From: CALJTV01 sp034435835
GTDB lineage: Bacteria; Chloroflexota; Dehalococcoidia; GIF9; UBA5629
Direction: 5' to 3'
Assembly: GCA_034435835.1 (NCBI GenBank)
Contig: DAOTWF010000025.1
Span: forward strand, 1 to 36,992
DNA: 36,992 nucleotides
Shown here: piece by piece, positions 16,677 through 25,349 of the stretch
Layout of the letters: each line of letters begins with the position of its first letter
Numbering within the stretch: position 1 is the first letter of the stretch
Notes under the pieces: generated by a model
What the model was told of the DNA's origin: nothing
Database searches by the model: none
The model's input: the letters and a program-made list of their open reading frames with translations, nothing else
Made by a program: the position numbers and the translations under genes

Positions 16677-17773
16677 CTTTTGCCTACCCTATCAGCTATG
16701 AGGCTACCCATATCCTTCGTCCCCAGCTTGATCTTGCCTTCACTCATTATATCATAAGTACGATAACCGTCTTCTAGAACGGAGACCACTGCCCTCTCCA
16801 CAGCCTCAGCCTCGACAGTAAGCCCCAACGAATAACGGAGCATCATGGCGGCACTCAGTATGGTGGCTATGGGGTTAGCCATGTCCTGCCCCGCCCTGGC
16901 GGGAGCACTACCATGGATGGGCTCGTAAAGCCCGAATGCCCGGGATGAACCACCACCAGGAACTCCAGCCAGGCTGGCTGATGGCAACATCCCCATGGAA
17001 CCCGCCAGCATGGATGCCTCGTCGGTCAATATGTCGCCAAAGGTATTTTCAGTGACCAGCACATCGAACTGTGCCGGCCGCTGAATAAGGCGCATAGCAC
17101 AGGCGTCCACAAGCACGTGCTCCAGCTCCACACCCGGATAGTCCTTAGAAACTTCAGTAGCAACTTGTCTCCACAGCCGCGATGTCTCGAGCACATTTGC
17201 TTTGTCCACCGAAGTTAGCTTCTTCCGCCTCGTCGATGCAATCTCGAAACCCACCCTCACTATGCGCTCAATTTCGTGCTCCGAGTAAGCCATAGTGTCA
17301 ACAGCTTGTCTGCCTTCAGCAGTCCGCCATTGCTTCTTCGGTTGCCCGAAATAGAGTCCACCAGTAAGCTCACGGACGAAGATCAGGTCAACGCCTGTAA
17401 CCACATCCGGCTTCAAGGTAGTAGCATCCACCAGCATTGGCAAAACCTTCACCGGCCTCAGGTTAGCAAATAGCCCCAGACCCTTACGCAGAGCCAGAAG
17501 GCCATCTTCAGGACGCACCTTTGCTAACGGGTCATCCCATTTGGGACCACCCACAGCCCCGAGAAGCACCGCATCACAGCTCCGACACATCTCCAGAGTC
17601 TCGTCGGTCAATGCCACGCCGTGTGCGTCTATGGCAGCACCACCCACCAGACCCTCCCTATACTCAAACCTGTGACCAAACGCTTTTCCAACAGAATTTA
17701 GCACTTTTATCGCCGCAGCGACCACCTCCGGTCCAACGCCGTCTCCGGGTAAAACCGCGATTCTGAAATCCAA
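16673..17773 (-). CDS. leuB: 3-isopropylmalate dehydrogenase
   Basis: A 366-residue beta-decarboxylating dehydrogenase. It shows GDGVGPEVV at the N-terminus, LLGAVGGPKWD, the substrate loop RELTGGLYFGQ, the metal-binding aspartates, and the NAD-binding HGSAPARAG. It oxidises 3-isopropylmalate in leucine synthesis and, with citramalate-derived methylmalate, probably also serves isoleucine synthesis. The start is TTG 17773, behind GGAGG with a 9-nt spacer, 2 nt after the leuD stop. Coupling with both neighbours is tight. Confidence 0.93.
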   Translation of the reverse strand: MDFRIAVLPGDGVGPEVVAAAIKVLNSVGKAFGHRFEYREGLVGGAAIDAHGVALTDETLEMCRSCDAVLLGAVGGPKWDDPLAKVRPEDGLLALRKGLGLFANLRPVKVLPMLVDATTLKPDVVTGVDLIFVRELTGGLYFGQPKKQWRTAEGRQAVDTMAYSEHEIERIVRVGFEIASTRRKKLTSVDKANVLETSRLWRQVATEVSKDYPGVELEHVLVDACAMRLIQRPAQFDVLVTENTFGDILTDEASMLAGSMGMLPSASLAGVPGGGSSRAFGLYEPIHGSAPARAGQDMANPIATILSAAMMLRYSLGLTVEAEAVERAVVSVLEDGYRTYDIMSEGKIKLGTKDMGSLIADRVGKR

Positions 17774-17775
17774 TT

Positions 17776-18276
17776 TTATAAACCTCCAGCCAGTTTCTTT
17801 TTAGTATATTCGATAAGTCCGCCAGCTGCTATTATCCCCATCATAAATTCTGGATATGGTTTGGCGGTGAAAGTCCTGCCGTTCGAAAGATTGGTAATCA
17901 TGCCTGTCGTCAGATCGACTTCCAGAATATCTCCCTCAGCAGTATTATCAACAGCGTCACCGCACTCAAGCAATGGTAGGCCGATATTTATGGCATTGCG
18001 GAAAAAGATTCTGGCGAAGCTCCTGGCAATAACACAGGATATACCAGCGGCTTTTATCGCCAGAGGGGCATGCTCCCTCGAAGAACCACAACCGAAATTG
18101 CTATCGGCAACGATTAAATCTCCAGGCTCGACCCTGCTCAGGAAATCAGGCGCAATGTCTTCCATACAATGCTTCGCCAGTTCCCCTGCATCAGAAACAG
18201 TGAGGTATCGTGCTGGGATTATGGCATCTGTGTCCACATTGGCGCCAAACTTATGGACTTTTCCCTTCAGCTTCAA
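17776..18276 (-). CDS. leuD: 3-isopropylmalate dehydratase small subunit
   Basis: A 166-residue aconitase swivel-domain subunit of the short, archaeal-like type. It carries KFGANVDTDAIIPARYL near the start and the GCGSSREHAPLAIKAAG loop that contacts substrate. It partners the large subunit encoded at 20421-21677, from which it is separated by the CoA-transferase/GNAT gene. The start is TTG with a strong AAGGAGGT upstream. The short LeuC/LeuD type is shared with homoaconitases; the neighbourhood argues for isopropylmalate and citramalate dehydration. Confidence 0.92.
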   Translation of the reverse strand: MKLKGKVHKFGANVDTDAIIPARYLTVSDAGELAKHCMEDIAPDFLSRVEPGDLIVADSNFGCGSSREHAPLAIKAAGISCVIARSFARIFFRNAINIGLPLLECGDAVDNTAEGDILEVDLTTGMITNLSNGRTFTAKPYPEFMMGIIAAGGLIEYTKKKLAGGL

Positions 18277-18318
18277 ATGCTACCTCCTTAGAACGAAATT
18301 ACGACGAATCCAGCACTT

Positions 18319-20211
18319 TTAATCGCTGAACCGCAGCCTAAGACTAATGACCCCATCCCCCCTGCTCTCGGTTCTGAAACCCATTTTCTCCAGAATATGC
18401 AACATAGGCTGGTTTTCACGCAACACCTCGGCAGTAACCCCCAGGAGTCCGCTTCTCCGCGCCAGGTAGACCAGATAGCTTGCCAGCTCTGCGCCCACAC
18501 CCATGTTCTGATAATCGTCCCTGACCACAAAAGCCACTTCCGCGGTGTAAGAATCTTCATCGATAATGTACTGCCCCAGACCGATCACAAGCTCTTTTTT
18601 CTCTTCTTCAGACAGAACAGCTAAGATCGACATCTGCTTGGTATAGTCGACCGCCACAAACTCCTGCAGCCGTTCATGGGGCATGTCCTTACGCATAGAG
18701 ATAAAACGTCGGTAAAGGCTACTATCGGAGAGTGAATAGAAAAATTCCTTCAATAAAGGCTCGTCACTTATCTTCACCGGTCTCATCAAGACCGTCATAC
18801 CGGTCTTCGTTATCCTGTATGTCTCCAAATGCTCTGGGTATTCCCCGCCCTCACCGGTTACAAAAGCCTGATCCTTGTAAATCAGGCCCAACTTTTTCGC
18901 TTCCTCTATGAGCCAAGGCTTGAATTTGGGATGGGCCACTGAAATCAACTGCATGGCTCTCTCCCTGATGTTTTTGCCGTGCAAGTAGGCAATACCATAT
19001 TCGGTAACAACGTAATGGATGTCCCCCCTGTTTAGGGTTACCCCCGCGCCTTCCTTGAGAAATGGTACAATACGCGAGACAGTGCCGTTTTTGGCGGTGG
19101 ACTGTAACGCCAGTATTGGCTTACCGCCACGGGAAAGCACGGCGCCCCTCATGAAGTCAGCCTGCCCACCGATGCCGCTGTAGAAAGCCTTCCCCAACGA
19201 CTCTGCCGTCGCCTGACCTGTCAAATCGACCTCTAGGGCACTGTTAATCGCTACCATATTGCGGTGCTGGGCAATAACCATGGGGTTGTTGGTATAGTCG
19301 ATCGTCCTGAACTCCACACTGGGGTTATCATGAATATAGTCGTAGGTCTCCTTCTTGCCCATGCAAAAACTGGCAACGGTCTTGCCCCGGTTTACGGTCT
19401 TCCGGGTGTTATCTACCACCCCTTTTTTCATAAGTTCCACCACGCCGTCGGTGAGTAGCTCGGTGTGCACACCAAGGTTCTTTTTATTATCCAAGCTGGA
19501 AAGTATTGCATTGGGGATACTGCCATACCCCACCTGGATAGTATCGCCATCTTCTATAAGGTGCGCCACGTATTTGCCTATACGCCGGGCGATTTCGTCT
19601 GGCACACTGGCTTCATACTCTAGCAAGGGCTCATCATGGGCTACTAGAAAGTCCACATCCTCAATATTGATAAAGCCATCGCCATGCACCCGGGGCATAT
19701 AGGAATTGATTTGAGCGACGACCACCTTAGCCGTCTCCACCGCTGCCTTGGTTATATCCACACTCACCCCCAGACTCATGTAGCCGTGTCTGTCCGGTGG
19801 TGACACCTGCACCAGGGTTACATCGATGGGAATGAAACCACTGTAGAATAGCTCGGGAAGGCGCGACAGAAATATCGGCGTATAGTCAGCAGCACCTCGG
19901 TTGACCGCCTCCCTGGTGTCATTGCCAATAAAGAAAGCATTGTGCCTGAAGTTATATTTGAACTTTTCATCAGCGTATGGAGCAACACCGAGAGTAAACA
20001 CCTGCACCACCTCGGCATCAAAGATGGCTTTGGGGGATCTTTTCACATATTCAACCAGAGCGTTGACAAGATACCTGGGCTCACCACAGCCAGTGCTGAC
20101 GAATATCCTGGCTCCTCTCCTGATATGACCAAATATCACGGGCTCCGGAGCAAATTTCTTTGGATATTTTGCTTTTATCTGCTCATGGTTATCGCCCACA
20201 GCCTTTGCCAC
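18319..20211 (-). CDS. Acetyl-CoA hydrolase/CoA-transferase fused to a GNAT domain
   Basis: A 630-residue fusion. Residues ~1-440 are an acetyl-CoA hydrolase/4-hydroxybutyrate CoA-transferase-type protein, with GHIRRGARIFVSTGCGEP, VSPPDRHGYMSLG, QVGYGSIPNAIL and SALEVDLTGQ; the glutamate in the last is likely functional. Residues ~476-630 are a GNAT acetyltransferase, with the acetyl-CoA-binding loop DDYQNMGVGAEL. Fusions of this kind are known in anaerobes, but their reaction is not settled. It lies between leuC and leuD, 42 nt before leuD and 209 nt after leuC. The start is GTG 20211. It may transfer CoA among organic acids and modify a protein or metabolite; both statements are inference. 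Confidence 0.82.
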   Translation of the reverse strand: MAKAVGDNHEQIKAKYPKKFAPEPVIFGHIRRGARIFVSTGCGEPRYLVNALVEYVKRSPKAIFDAEVVQVFTLGVAPYADEKFKYNFRHNAFFIGNDTREAVNRGAADYTPIFLSRLPELFYSGFIPIDVTLVQVSPPDRHGYMSLGVSVDITKAAVETAKVVVAQINSYMPRVHGDGFINIEDVDFLVAHDEPLLEYEASVPDEIARRIGKYVAHLIEDGDTIQVGYGSIPNAILSSLDNKKNLGVHTELLTDGVVELMKKGVVDNTRKTVNRGKTVASFCMGKKETYDYIHDNPSVEFRTIDYTNNPMVIAQHRNMVAINSALEVDLTGQATAESLGKAFYSGIGGQADFMRGAVLSRGGKPILALQSTAKNGTVSRIVPFLKEGAGVTLNRGDIHYVVTEYGIAYLHGKNIRERAMQLISVAHPKFKPWLIEEAKKLGLIYKDQAFVTGEGGEYPEHLETYRITKTGMTVLMRPVKISDEPLLKEFFYSLSDSSLYRRFISMRKDMPHERLQEFVAVDYTKQMSILAVLSEEEKKELVIGLGQYIIDEDSYTAEVAFVVRDDYQNMGVGAELASYLVYLARRSGLLGVTAEVLRENQPMLHILEKMGFRTESRGDGVISLRLRFSD

Positions 20212-20420
20212 CGTCCCTAAGAAACTTTTTCAAGGTCACAAAATACCGTGCGTCCATTCCCCACACACTATTGCTCTTACAAATCCCCCAATTATGAGCG
20301 GATGTTGAAATACACCAGTACCTCAACTCGACGCCTCTATTTTTCGTTTGGCTTACAGCTGTAAGGAAGACTCACCCTAGCTCTACCGCCCTTACCATAC
20401 GCGTCTTAATGACAAAAGCA
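20212..20420. other. 209-bp gap between leuC and the CoA-transferase gene
   Basis: This is by far the longest gap inside the otherwise compact cluster. It holds a 14-bp palindrome CTTACAGCTGTAAG (20352-20365) but no T-run terminator, no convincing promoter and no coding signal. An internal promoter or processing site here is possible but unproven. Confidence 0.4.
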
Positions 20421-21677
20421 TCAGCGGACAATTTCTTCAGGGCTGGCTATCCTGCCCAAAATAGCGCTGGCAGCAGCCACCGCTGGATTGGTCAAGTAAA
20501 CCTCTGACTGAGGGCTGCCCATACGGCCGATGAAGTTACGATTGGTCGTGGACACACAACGCTCACCAGCAGCAAGCACCCCCATATAACCACCAAGACA
20601 GGGACCACAGGTTGGTGTGCTAACCACCGCTTCTGCCCTGATGAAAGTCTCCACCAGCCCCTCCCTCAATGCATCCAGATATACCTGCTGCGTTCCCGGG
20701 ATTACAATACACCTCACATTGCTGTCCACCTTCCTCCCCTTAAGCACCTTCGCCGCTAACCTGAGATCCGTTAGCCGCCCATTGGTACAGCTCCCTATCA
20801 CCACCTGATCAATTTTTATGCCACCTGCCTTGCTGACCGGCTTGACATTTGATGGAAGATGCGGAAAAGCCACCTGAGGCTCAATAGAGGAAACATCGTA
20901 CTCGATCACCCGGGCATACTCGGCATCCGGGTCAGATCTGTAAATAGCGAAAGGACGGCGAGTCTTTGCTTTCACATATTTCAGCGTCTTACCATCCACC
21001 TCGAAGATGCCAGCTTTAGCTCCTGCTTCAATAGCCATATTAGCCATGGTAAAGCGATCGTCCATTGATAACTCGTCGATTGCCTCACCGTCAAATTCCA
21101 TAACCGAGTACAGAGCGCCGTCCACACCGATATTCCCTATGGTATATAAAATAAGGTCTTTGCCACCCACCCATTTCTGTAATTTACCATGGTAAATAAA
21201 TTTAATCGTCGGCGGCACCTTGACCCAGACCTCGCCGGTAGCCATAGCCACAGCTATATCGGTAGAGCCCATGCCGGTGGCAAATGCTCCCAGAGCCCCA
21301 TAAGTACAGGTGTGGGAATCAGCCCCCACAACTACATCACCTGGCAGCACCAAGCCCTGTTCCGGTAAGAGCACATGTTCAATGCCCATCCTGCCCACTT
21401 CAAAATATACCACCCCATGTTCCCTAGCAAATTCTCGCATCAGTTTAGCTTGCTCAGCCGATGGGATATCCTTATTCGGGCAGAAGTGGTCAGGTACCAT
21501 CACCAACTTTCTGGGATCGAAAACCCTCGCAACCCCAAGGCGGGCGAACTCTTTTATCGCCAGAGGAGCGGTGATATCGTTCGCCAGCACAAGGTCTACT
21601 TTAACGTTCAGAAACTCACCAGGACTTACCACAGACCTGCCTGAATGAGCAGCCAGTATTTTTTCTGCAAGAGTCAA
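20421..21677 (-). CDS. leuC: 3-isopropylmalate dehydratase large subunit
   Basis: A 418-residue aconitase-family subunit of the short (HacA/archaeal LeuC-like) type. The [4Fe-4S] ligands are visible: one cysteine in GSCTNGR and two in TCGPCLGG. HTCTYGALGAFATGMGSTD is the conserved substrate-side segment. With LeuD it isomerises 2-isopropylmalate, and by context citramalate. The start is TTG 21677, supported by GGAGGTAAGG immediately upstream. It follows the mgtC-like gene by 18 nt, so cotranscription is very likely. Confidence 0.93.
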   Translation of the reverse strand: MTLAEKILAAHSGRSVVSPGEFLNVKVDLVLANDITAPLAIKEFARLGVARVFDPRKLVMVPDHFCPNKDIPSAEQAKLMREFAREHGVVYFEVGRMGIEHVLLPEQGLVLPGDVVVGADSHTCTYGALGAFATGMGSTDIAVAMATGEVWVKVPPTIKFIYHGKLQKWVGGKDLILYTIGNIGVDGALYSVMEFDGEAIDELSMDDRFTMANMAIEAGAKAGIFEVDGKTLKYVKAKTRRPFAIYRSDPDAEYARVIEYDVSSIEPQVAFPHLPSNVKPVSKAGGIKIDQVVIGSCTNGRLTDLRLAAKVLKGRKVDSNVRCIVIPGTQQVYLDALREGLVETFIRAEAVVSTPTCGPCLGGYMGVLAAGERCVSTTNRNFIGRMGSPQSEVYLTNPAVAAASAILGRIASPEEIVR

Positions 21678-21695
21678 CCTTACCTCCAGAGACTA

Positions 21696-22109
21696 TTACC
21701 CCCGTGCCTTGGGTATCATCAATACCAGCACCGCCAGCACGGCAATCACCACGGCTACCAGATACATGCCAACACCAGCAGCCAGTCCGATAGCCGCCGT
21801 AACCCAGATGCTGGCTGCTGTGGTTAGCCCCACCACCGGCCCATCGGCACGCATGCCGCGAAAGATAACGCCAGCACCCAGAAAACCGATGCCGGTCACC
21901 ACACCGGCAGCCACCCGTGATGGGTCAACCTGTCCACCAAAACCGAAAAGCGAGACCACGGTAAACAGGGCGGAACCAAGGGCAATCAAAATGTGAGTGC
22001 GTAGTCCCGCTGGTTTGCCTGCCCGCTCACGCTGATAACCAACGCCAGCACCCAGAGCCGCTGCCAGCAACAGACGCAAAACCACCTCCAGTTGCAAGCC
22101 CATCGTCAT
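21696..22109 (-). CDS. MgtC/SapB-family membrane protein (short form)
   Basis: A 137-residue inner-membrane protein with about four to five hydrophobic segments. It carries the family signatures GYQRERAGKPAGLRTHILIALGS (split by loops) and GIGFLGAGVIFRG. It lacks the C-terminal ACT-like cytosolic domain of Salmonella MgtC. The family is tied to magnesium limitation and membrane homeostasis; the activity is not established. The ATG is behind GGGAGG. It sits between leuA and leuC with short spacing, so it is expressed with leucine genes for reasons not evident from sequence. Confidence 0.87.
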   Translation of the reverse strand: MTMGLQLEVVLRLLLAAALGAGVGYQRERAGKPAGLRTHILIALGSALFTVVSLFGFGGQVDPSRVAAGVVTGIGFLGAGVIFRGMRADGPVVGLTTAASIWVTAAIGLAAGVGMYLVAVVIAVLAVLVLMIPKARG

Positions 22110-22175
22110 TATTCCTCCCTACTAGCCCTCGCTCTCTAGAGAGCACCAGGTAATTCTGACCCTCAGTCTGAAAAG

Positions 22176-23699
22176 TTACTTCTTCTGCTGCTTCTTGGCT
22201 AAAAGCAGCCGGTTCAGTGCATTCATGTAAGCCTTGGCACTGGCAACGATTATGTCCGTGGAGGCACCACGCCCGGTATAGCTCACGCCGTCGCTTTCGA
22301 TCCTTATCAGCACTTCACCGATGGCATCGATGCCCTCTGTGACCGATTTTACGGTAAACTCGGTGAGCTTATTGGGCACCTTGATTATGCGGTTGATCGC
22401 CTTATAAACGGCGTCTACAGGTCCGGTACCCAGCGCGGCGTCGGCAAGTGACTTACCATCGGGTGCAATCAGTCTGACCGTTGCCGTAGGCACACTATGG
22501 TCACCGCAGGAGACCTGGACATGGTCCAAGTGGTATACTTCAGAAGCAGTGCGCTTTTCTTCGGCAATCAACGACTCTATATCCTTATCGGTGACCTCCT
22601 TTTTCTTATCGGCGAGTTCCTTAAAAGCCCTAAACGCCCGCTCAAAAGCTTCTCCCTCCAGCGTGTAACCAAGCTCAGCAAGCCGCTCCCCGAAGGCATG
22701 ACGACCGCTCACCTTGCCCAGCACCAGAGTGCTCGCAGGCACGCCTACAGATTTGGGGTCGATTATCTCATAAGTAATCGACTTCTTGATAACCCCGTCC
22801 TGATGAATTCCGGACTGATGTCTGAAGGCATTGGCACCAACAATAGCTTTGTTTGGCTGGACAACAAAGCCAGTAAGCTCACTCACCAGGCGGCTCGTCC
22901 TGTAGATCTGAGCGGTGTCTATGTTTGTGGTCAGCTTCAGGAAGTCGCTCCTCGTCCTTATAGCCATCACTATTTCTTCCAATGAGGCATTACCCGCACG
23001 CTCACCTATACCATTGACGGTGCATTCCACCTGCCTCGCACCTCGCCTCACCGCCTCTATGCTGTTAGCCACCGCCAGCCCCAAATCATCGTGACAGTGC
23101 ACGCTCAGCACTGCCTTATCGATATTGGGCACCTTCTCAAGGATGCTGGCTATCAGGTCGCCAAACTCAGCAGGTATGGCATACCCCACCGTATCAGGAA
23201 TATTGACCGTGGTGGCACCGGCATCGATCACCACCTCCAGTATGCGGTACAGAAAGGCAGGTTCAGTCCTGGTAGCATCCATCGGAGAGAACTCTACATC
23301 ATCCGTATACCTCTTTGCCCGTGCCACCATGTCACGCGCCAGCTCTAAGATTTCATCGCGCGTCTTCCGCAACTGGTACATAAGATGAATATCAGAAGCA
23401 GAAAGGAAAACATGAATTCTGGGCTGCTTGGCCTCTTTTATAGCTTCCCACGCCCTGTCCACAGCCTCAGGAGTGGCATGCGAAAGGGCGCACACCGTGC
23501 AGTCCTTAATCTCCCGAGCAATTGTCTGTACCGCTTCAAAGTCACCGGGTGAGCTAATGGGAAAACCAGCTTCAATAACGTCAACGCCAAGCCTCTCGAG
23601 TTGCTTAGCAATCTCAAGTTTCTCCGCTGAGGTCAGACTTGTTCCAGCTGCCTGTTCGCCATCGCGCAAAGTGGTATCAAAAATGATGACCCTCTCCAT
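22176..23699 (-). CDS. leuA: 2-isopropylmalate synthase
   Basis: A 507-residue enzyme condensing acetyl-CoA with 2-oxoisovalerate, the first leucine-specific step. It opens with IFDTTLRDGEQAAGTSLTSAEKLEIA. The metal-binding HCHDDLGLAVANS, GIGERAGNASLEE and HQSGIHQDG follow, and the C-terminal ~130 residues form the leucine-sensing regulatory domain. An in-frame TTG at 23705 sits only about one base from GAGGAGGT, so the ATG at 23699, with normal spacing, is preferred. It lies 13 nt after ilvC. Both LeuA and the CimA paralogue are present in this cluster. Confidence 0.93.
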   Translation of the reverse strand: MERVIIFDTTLRDGEQAAGTSLTSAEKLEIAKQLERLGVDVIEAGFPISSPGDFEAVQTIAREIKDCTVCALSHATPEAVDRAWEAIKEAKQPRIHVFLSASDIHLMYQLRKTRDEILELARDMVARAKRYTDDVEFSPMDATRTEPAFLYRILEVVIDAGATTVNIPDTVGYAIPAEFGDLIASILEKVPNIDKAVLSVHCHDDLGLAVANSIEAVRRGARQVECTVNGIGERAGNASLEEIVMAIRTRSDFLKLTTNIDTAQIYRTSRLVSELTGFVVQPNKAIVGANAFRHQSGIHQDGVIKKSITYEIIDPKSVGVPASTLVLGKVSGRHAFGERLAELGYTLEGEAFERAFRAFKELADKKKEVTDKDIESLIAEEKRTASEVYHLDHVQVSCGDHSVPTATVRLIAPDGKSLADAALGTGPVDAVYKAINRIIKVPNKLTEFTVKSVTEGIDAIGEVLIRIESDGVSYTGRGASTDIIVASAKAYMNALNRLLLAKKQQKK

Positions 23700-23712
23700 A
23701 TCCAAGACCTCC

Positions 23713-24705
23713 TCAGACTTTAAGCCAAGGCATCATGCTCCTGAGCTGCTTGCCCACAACCTCAATTTCGTGCTCTGCCTCCATACGCTTGAGCGCATTA
23801 TATACAGGCCTGCCAGCCTGGTTTTCCAGTATCCACTCTCTGGCAAAGCTGCCGCTCCGTATCTCAGCCAGGATTTGTCGCATCTCATCCTTAACCAGGT
23901 CGTCAATAATCCGCGGTCCCCGAGTATAATCGCCATACTCAGCGGTGTCACTTACAGAATACCGCATATAGCTCAGACCACCCTGGTAGATAAGGTCGAC
24001 GATGAGCTTGAGTTCGTGGAGGCATTCAAAATAAGCGACCTCGGGCTGATAGCCCGCCTCAACAAGCACCTCAAAGCCTGCCTTGATAAGGCCAGAGACG
24101 CCACCACACAGCACCGTCTGCTCACCAAAAAGGTCCGTCTCAGTCTCCTCAGCAAAGGCGGTCTCCAGTACACCGGCCCGGGTGCATCCAATGCCCTTGG
24201 CATAAGCAAGGGCGATGTCTTTAGCTTTCCCGGAAGCATCCTGATGGATTGCTATCAGGGCTGGCGCACCCAAACCCTCTGTGTAGAGTCGGCGCAACAT
24301 ATGCCCAGGACACTTGGGCGCAATCATGGTAACATCGATGTCCGGGGGCGGTACAATCTGGCCGAAGTGGATGTTAAACCCATGCGCAAACATCAACATC
24401 TTGCCCGCCGATAGCTCTTTTGCTACAGATTCACGGTAGATCTGAGGCTGCGAAATGTCCGGCGCCAGCATAATGATTATGTCAGCCACCTTTGCCGCTT
24501 CAGCGACCCCCACCACCTCGAAGCCAGCCTTTTTGGCACTCTTCCAGCCTTCGCCACCCCTCCGCGAGGCAACAACCACCTCGCAGCCACTATCCCTCAG
24601 GTTCTGGGCATGGGCATGCCCCTGGCTACCAAAACCGATGACAGCTATTTTTTTCCCCTTCAAAAGGTCGAGGTTGGCATCCTTGTCATAATATATCTTA
24701 GCCAT
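23713..24705 (-). CDS. ilvC: Ketol-acid reductoisomerase (class I)
   Basis: A 330-residue short-form KARI. The Rossmann motif GFGSQGHAHAQNL is at about residues 24-36, HGFNIHFG follows, and the knotted C-terminal domain carries the metal-binding acidic residues. It isomerises and reduces acetolactate or acetohydroxybutyrate in valine, leucine and isoleucine synthesis. The loop after the Rossmann motif (SRRGGEGWKS) has arginines and a serine, as expected for NADPH use. The ATG lies behind GGAGGT. It follows ilvN by 57 nt. Confidence 0.95.
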   Translation of the reverse strand: MAKIYYDKDANLDLLKGKKIAVIGFGSQGHAHAQNLRDSGCEVVVASRRGGEGWKSAKKAGFEVVGVAEAAKVADIIIMLAPDISQPQIYRESVAKELSAGKMLMFAHGFNIHFGQIVPPPDIDVTMIAPKCPGHMLRRLYTEGLGAPALIAIHQDASGKAKDIALAYAKGIGCTRAGVLETAFAEETETDLFGEQTVLCGGVSGLIKAGFEVLVEAGYQPEVAYFECLHELKLIVDLIYQGGLSYMRYSVSDTAEYGDYTRGPRIIDDLVKDEMRQILAEIRSGSFAREWILENQAGRPVYNALKRMEAEHEIEVVGKQLRSMMPWLKV

Positions 24706-24762
24706 GACAAAACCTCCTTACGAAACTTAACACGGCATCCCTTCCTGCCCTGCTAAAAGGCT

Positions 24763-25344
24763 CTACCAATCAGGCGGGCTTTCTGTTTCCTCTCGGGGCG
24801 GCTTCAAGGGCTGTCTTAGCACTTTCGCCTCTTTAGGTTCCTCCACAAGCAAGGGGCCCACACTGCCGCGCGTCAACGCGATGCGCCCTGTCCGCGCCAG
24901 CTCCCTTATACCAAACCCACGCAGTAACTCAATAAGCGAGTCAACTTTGTCCTCATCCCCGGTAACCTCGACTATCAAGGAGTCCACGGCGACATCAACA
25001 ATGTTAGCCCTGAAAATGTCCACGATCTGGATGATCTCACCCCTGGTGGATGGAGTCGCCCTTACTTTTATCAAGGCTAATTCGCGGGCGACGGGTTCTT
25101 CTTCTGTTATGTCAACGATCTTGATAACCTCTACAACCTTGTCCAGTTGCTTCCGAACCTGTTCTATCTTGGCATTGTCACCATCGACTACAATGGTCAT
25201 TCTGGATAGCCCCGACTGCTCACTATGTCCCACAGCTATGCTCTCTATGTTGAAGTTCCGCCTCCGAAACAGGCTGGCTATTCGGTTCAACACTCCGGGC
25301 TTGTCCTCGACCAGTGCTACTAAGGTGTGTTTTGTGGTCTTCAC
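24763..25344 (-). CDS. ilvN: Acetolactate synthase small (regulatory) subunit
   Basis: A 193-residue subunit. An ACT domain fills the first ~80 residues (LVALVEDKPGVLNRIASLFRR split across the valine-binding strand), and the IlvN C-terminal domain (ALIKVRATPSTRGEI onward) follows. It stimulates IlvB and gives feedback inhibition by valine. The last ~25 residues are a charged, proline-rich tail beyond the usual end. The start is GTG 25344 behind AGGAGCC, 5 nt after the ilvB stop. Confidence 0.94.
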   Translation of the reverse strand: MKTTKHTLVALVEDKPGVLNRIASLFRRRNFNIESIAVGHSEQSGLSRMTIVVDGDNAKIEQVRKQLDKVVEVIKIVDITEEEPVARELALIKVRATPSTRGEIIQIVDIFRANIVDVAVDSLIVEVTGDEDKVDSLIELLRGFGIRELARTGRIALTRGSVGPLLVEEPKEAKVLRQPLKPPREETESPPDW

Positions 25345-25349
25345 GGCTC

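Noticed and set aside
23428..24414. 328-codon plus-strand frame opposite leuA and ilvC
   Set aside because: It spans the reverse complement of two clear genes and their junction; the translation has no family features.
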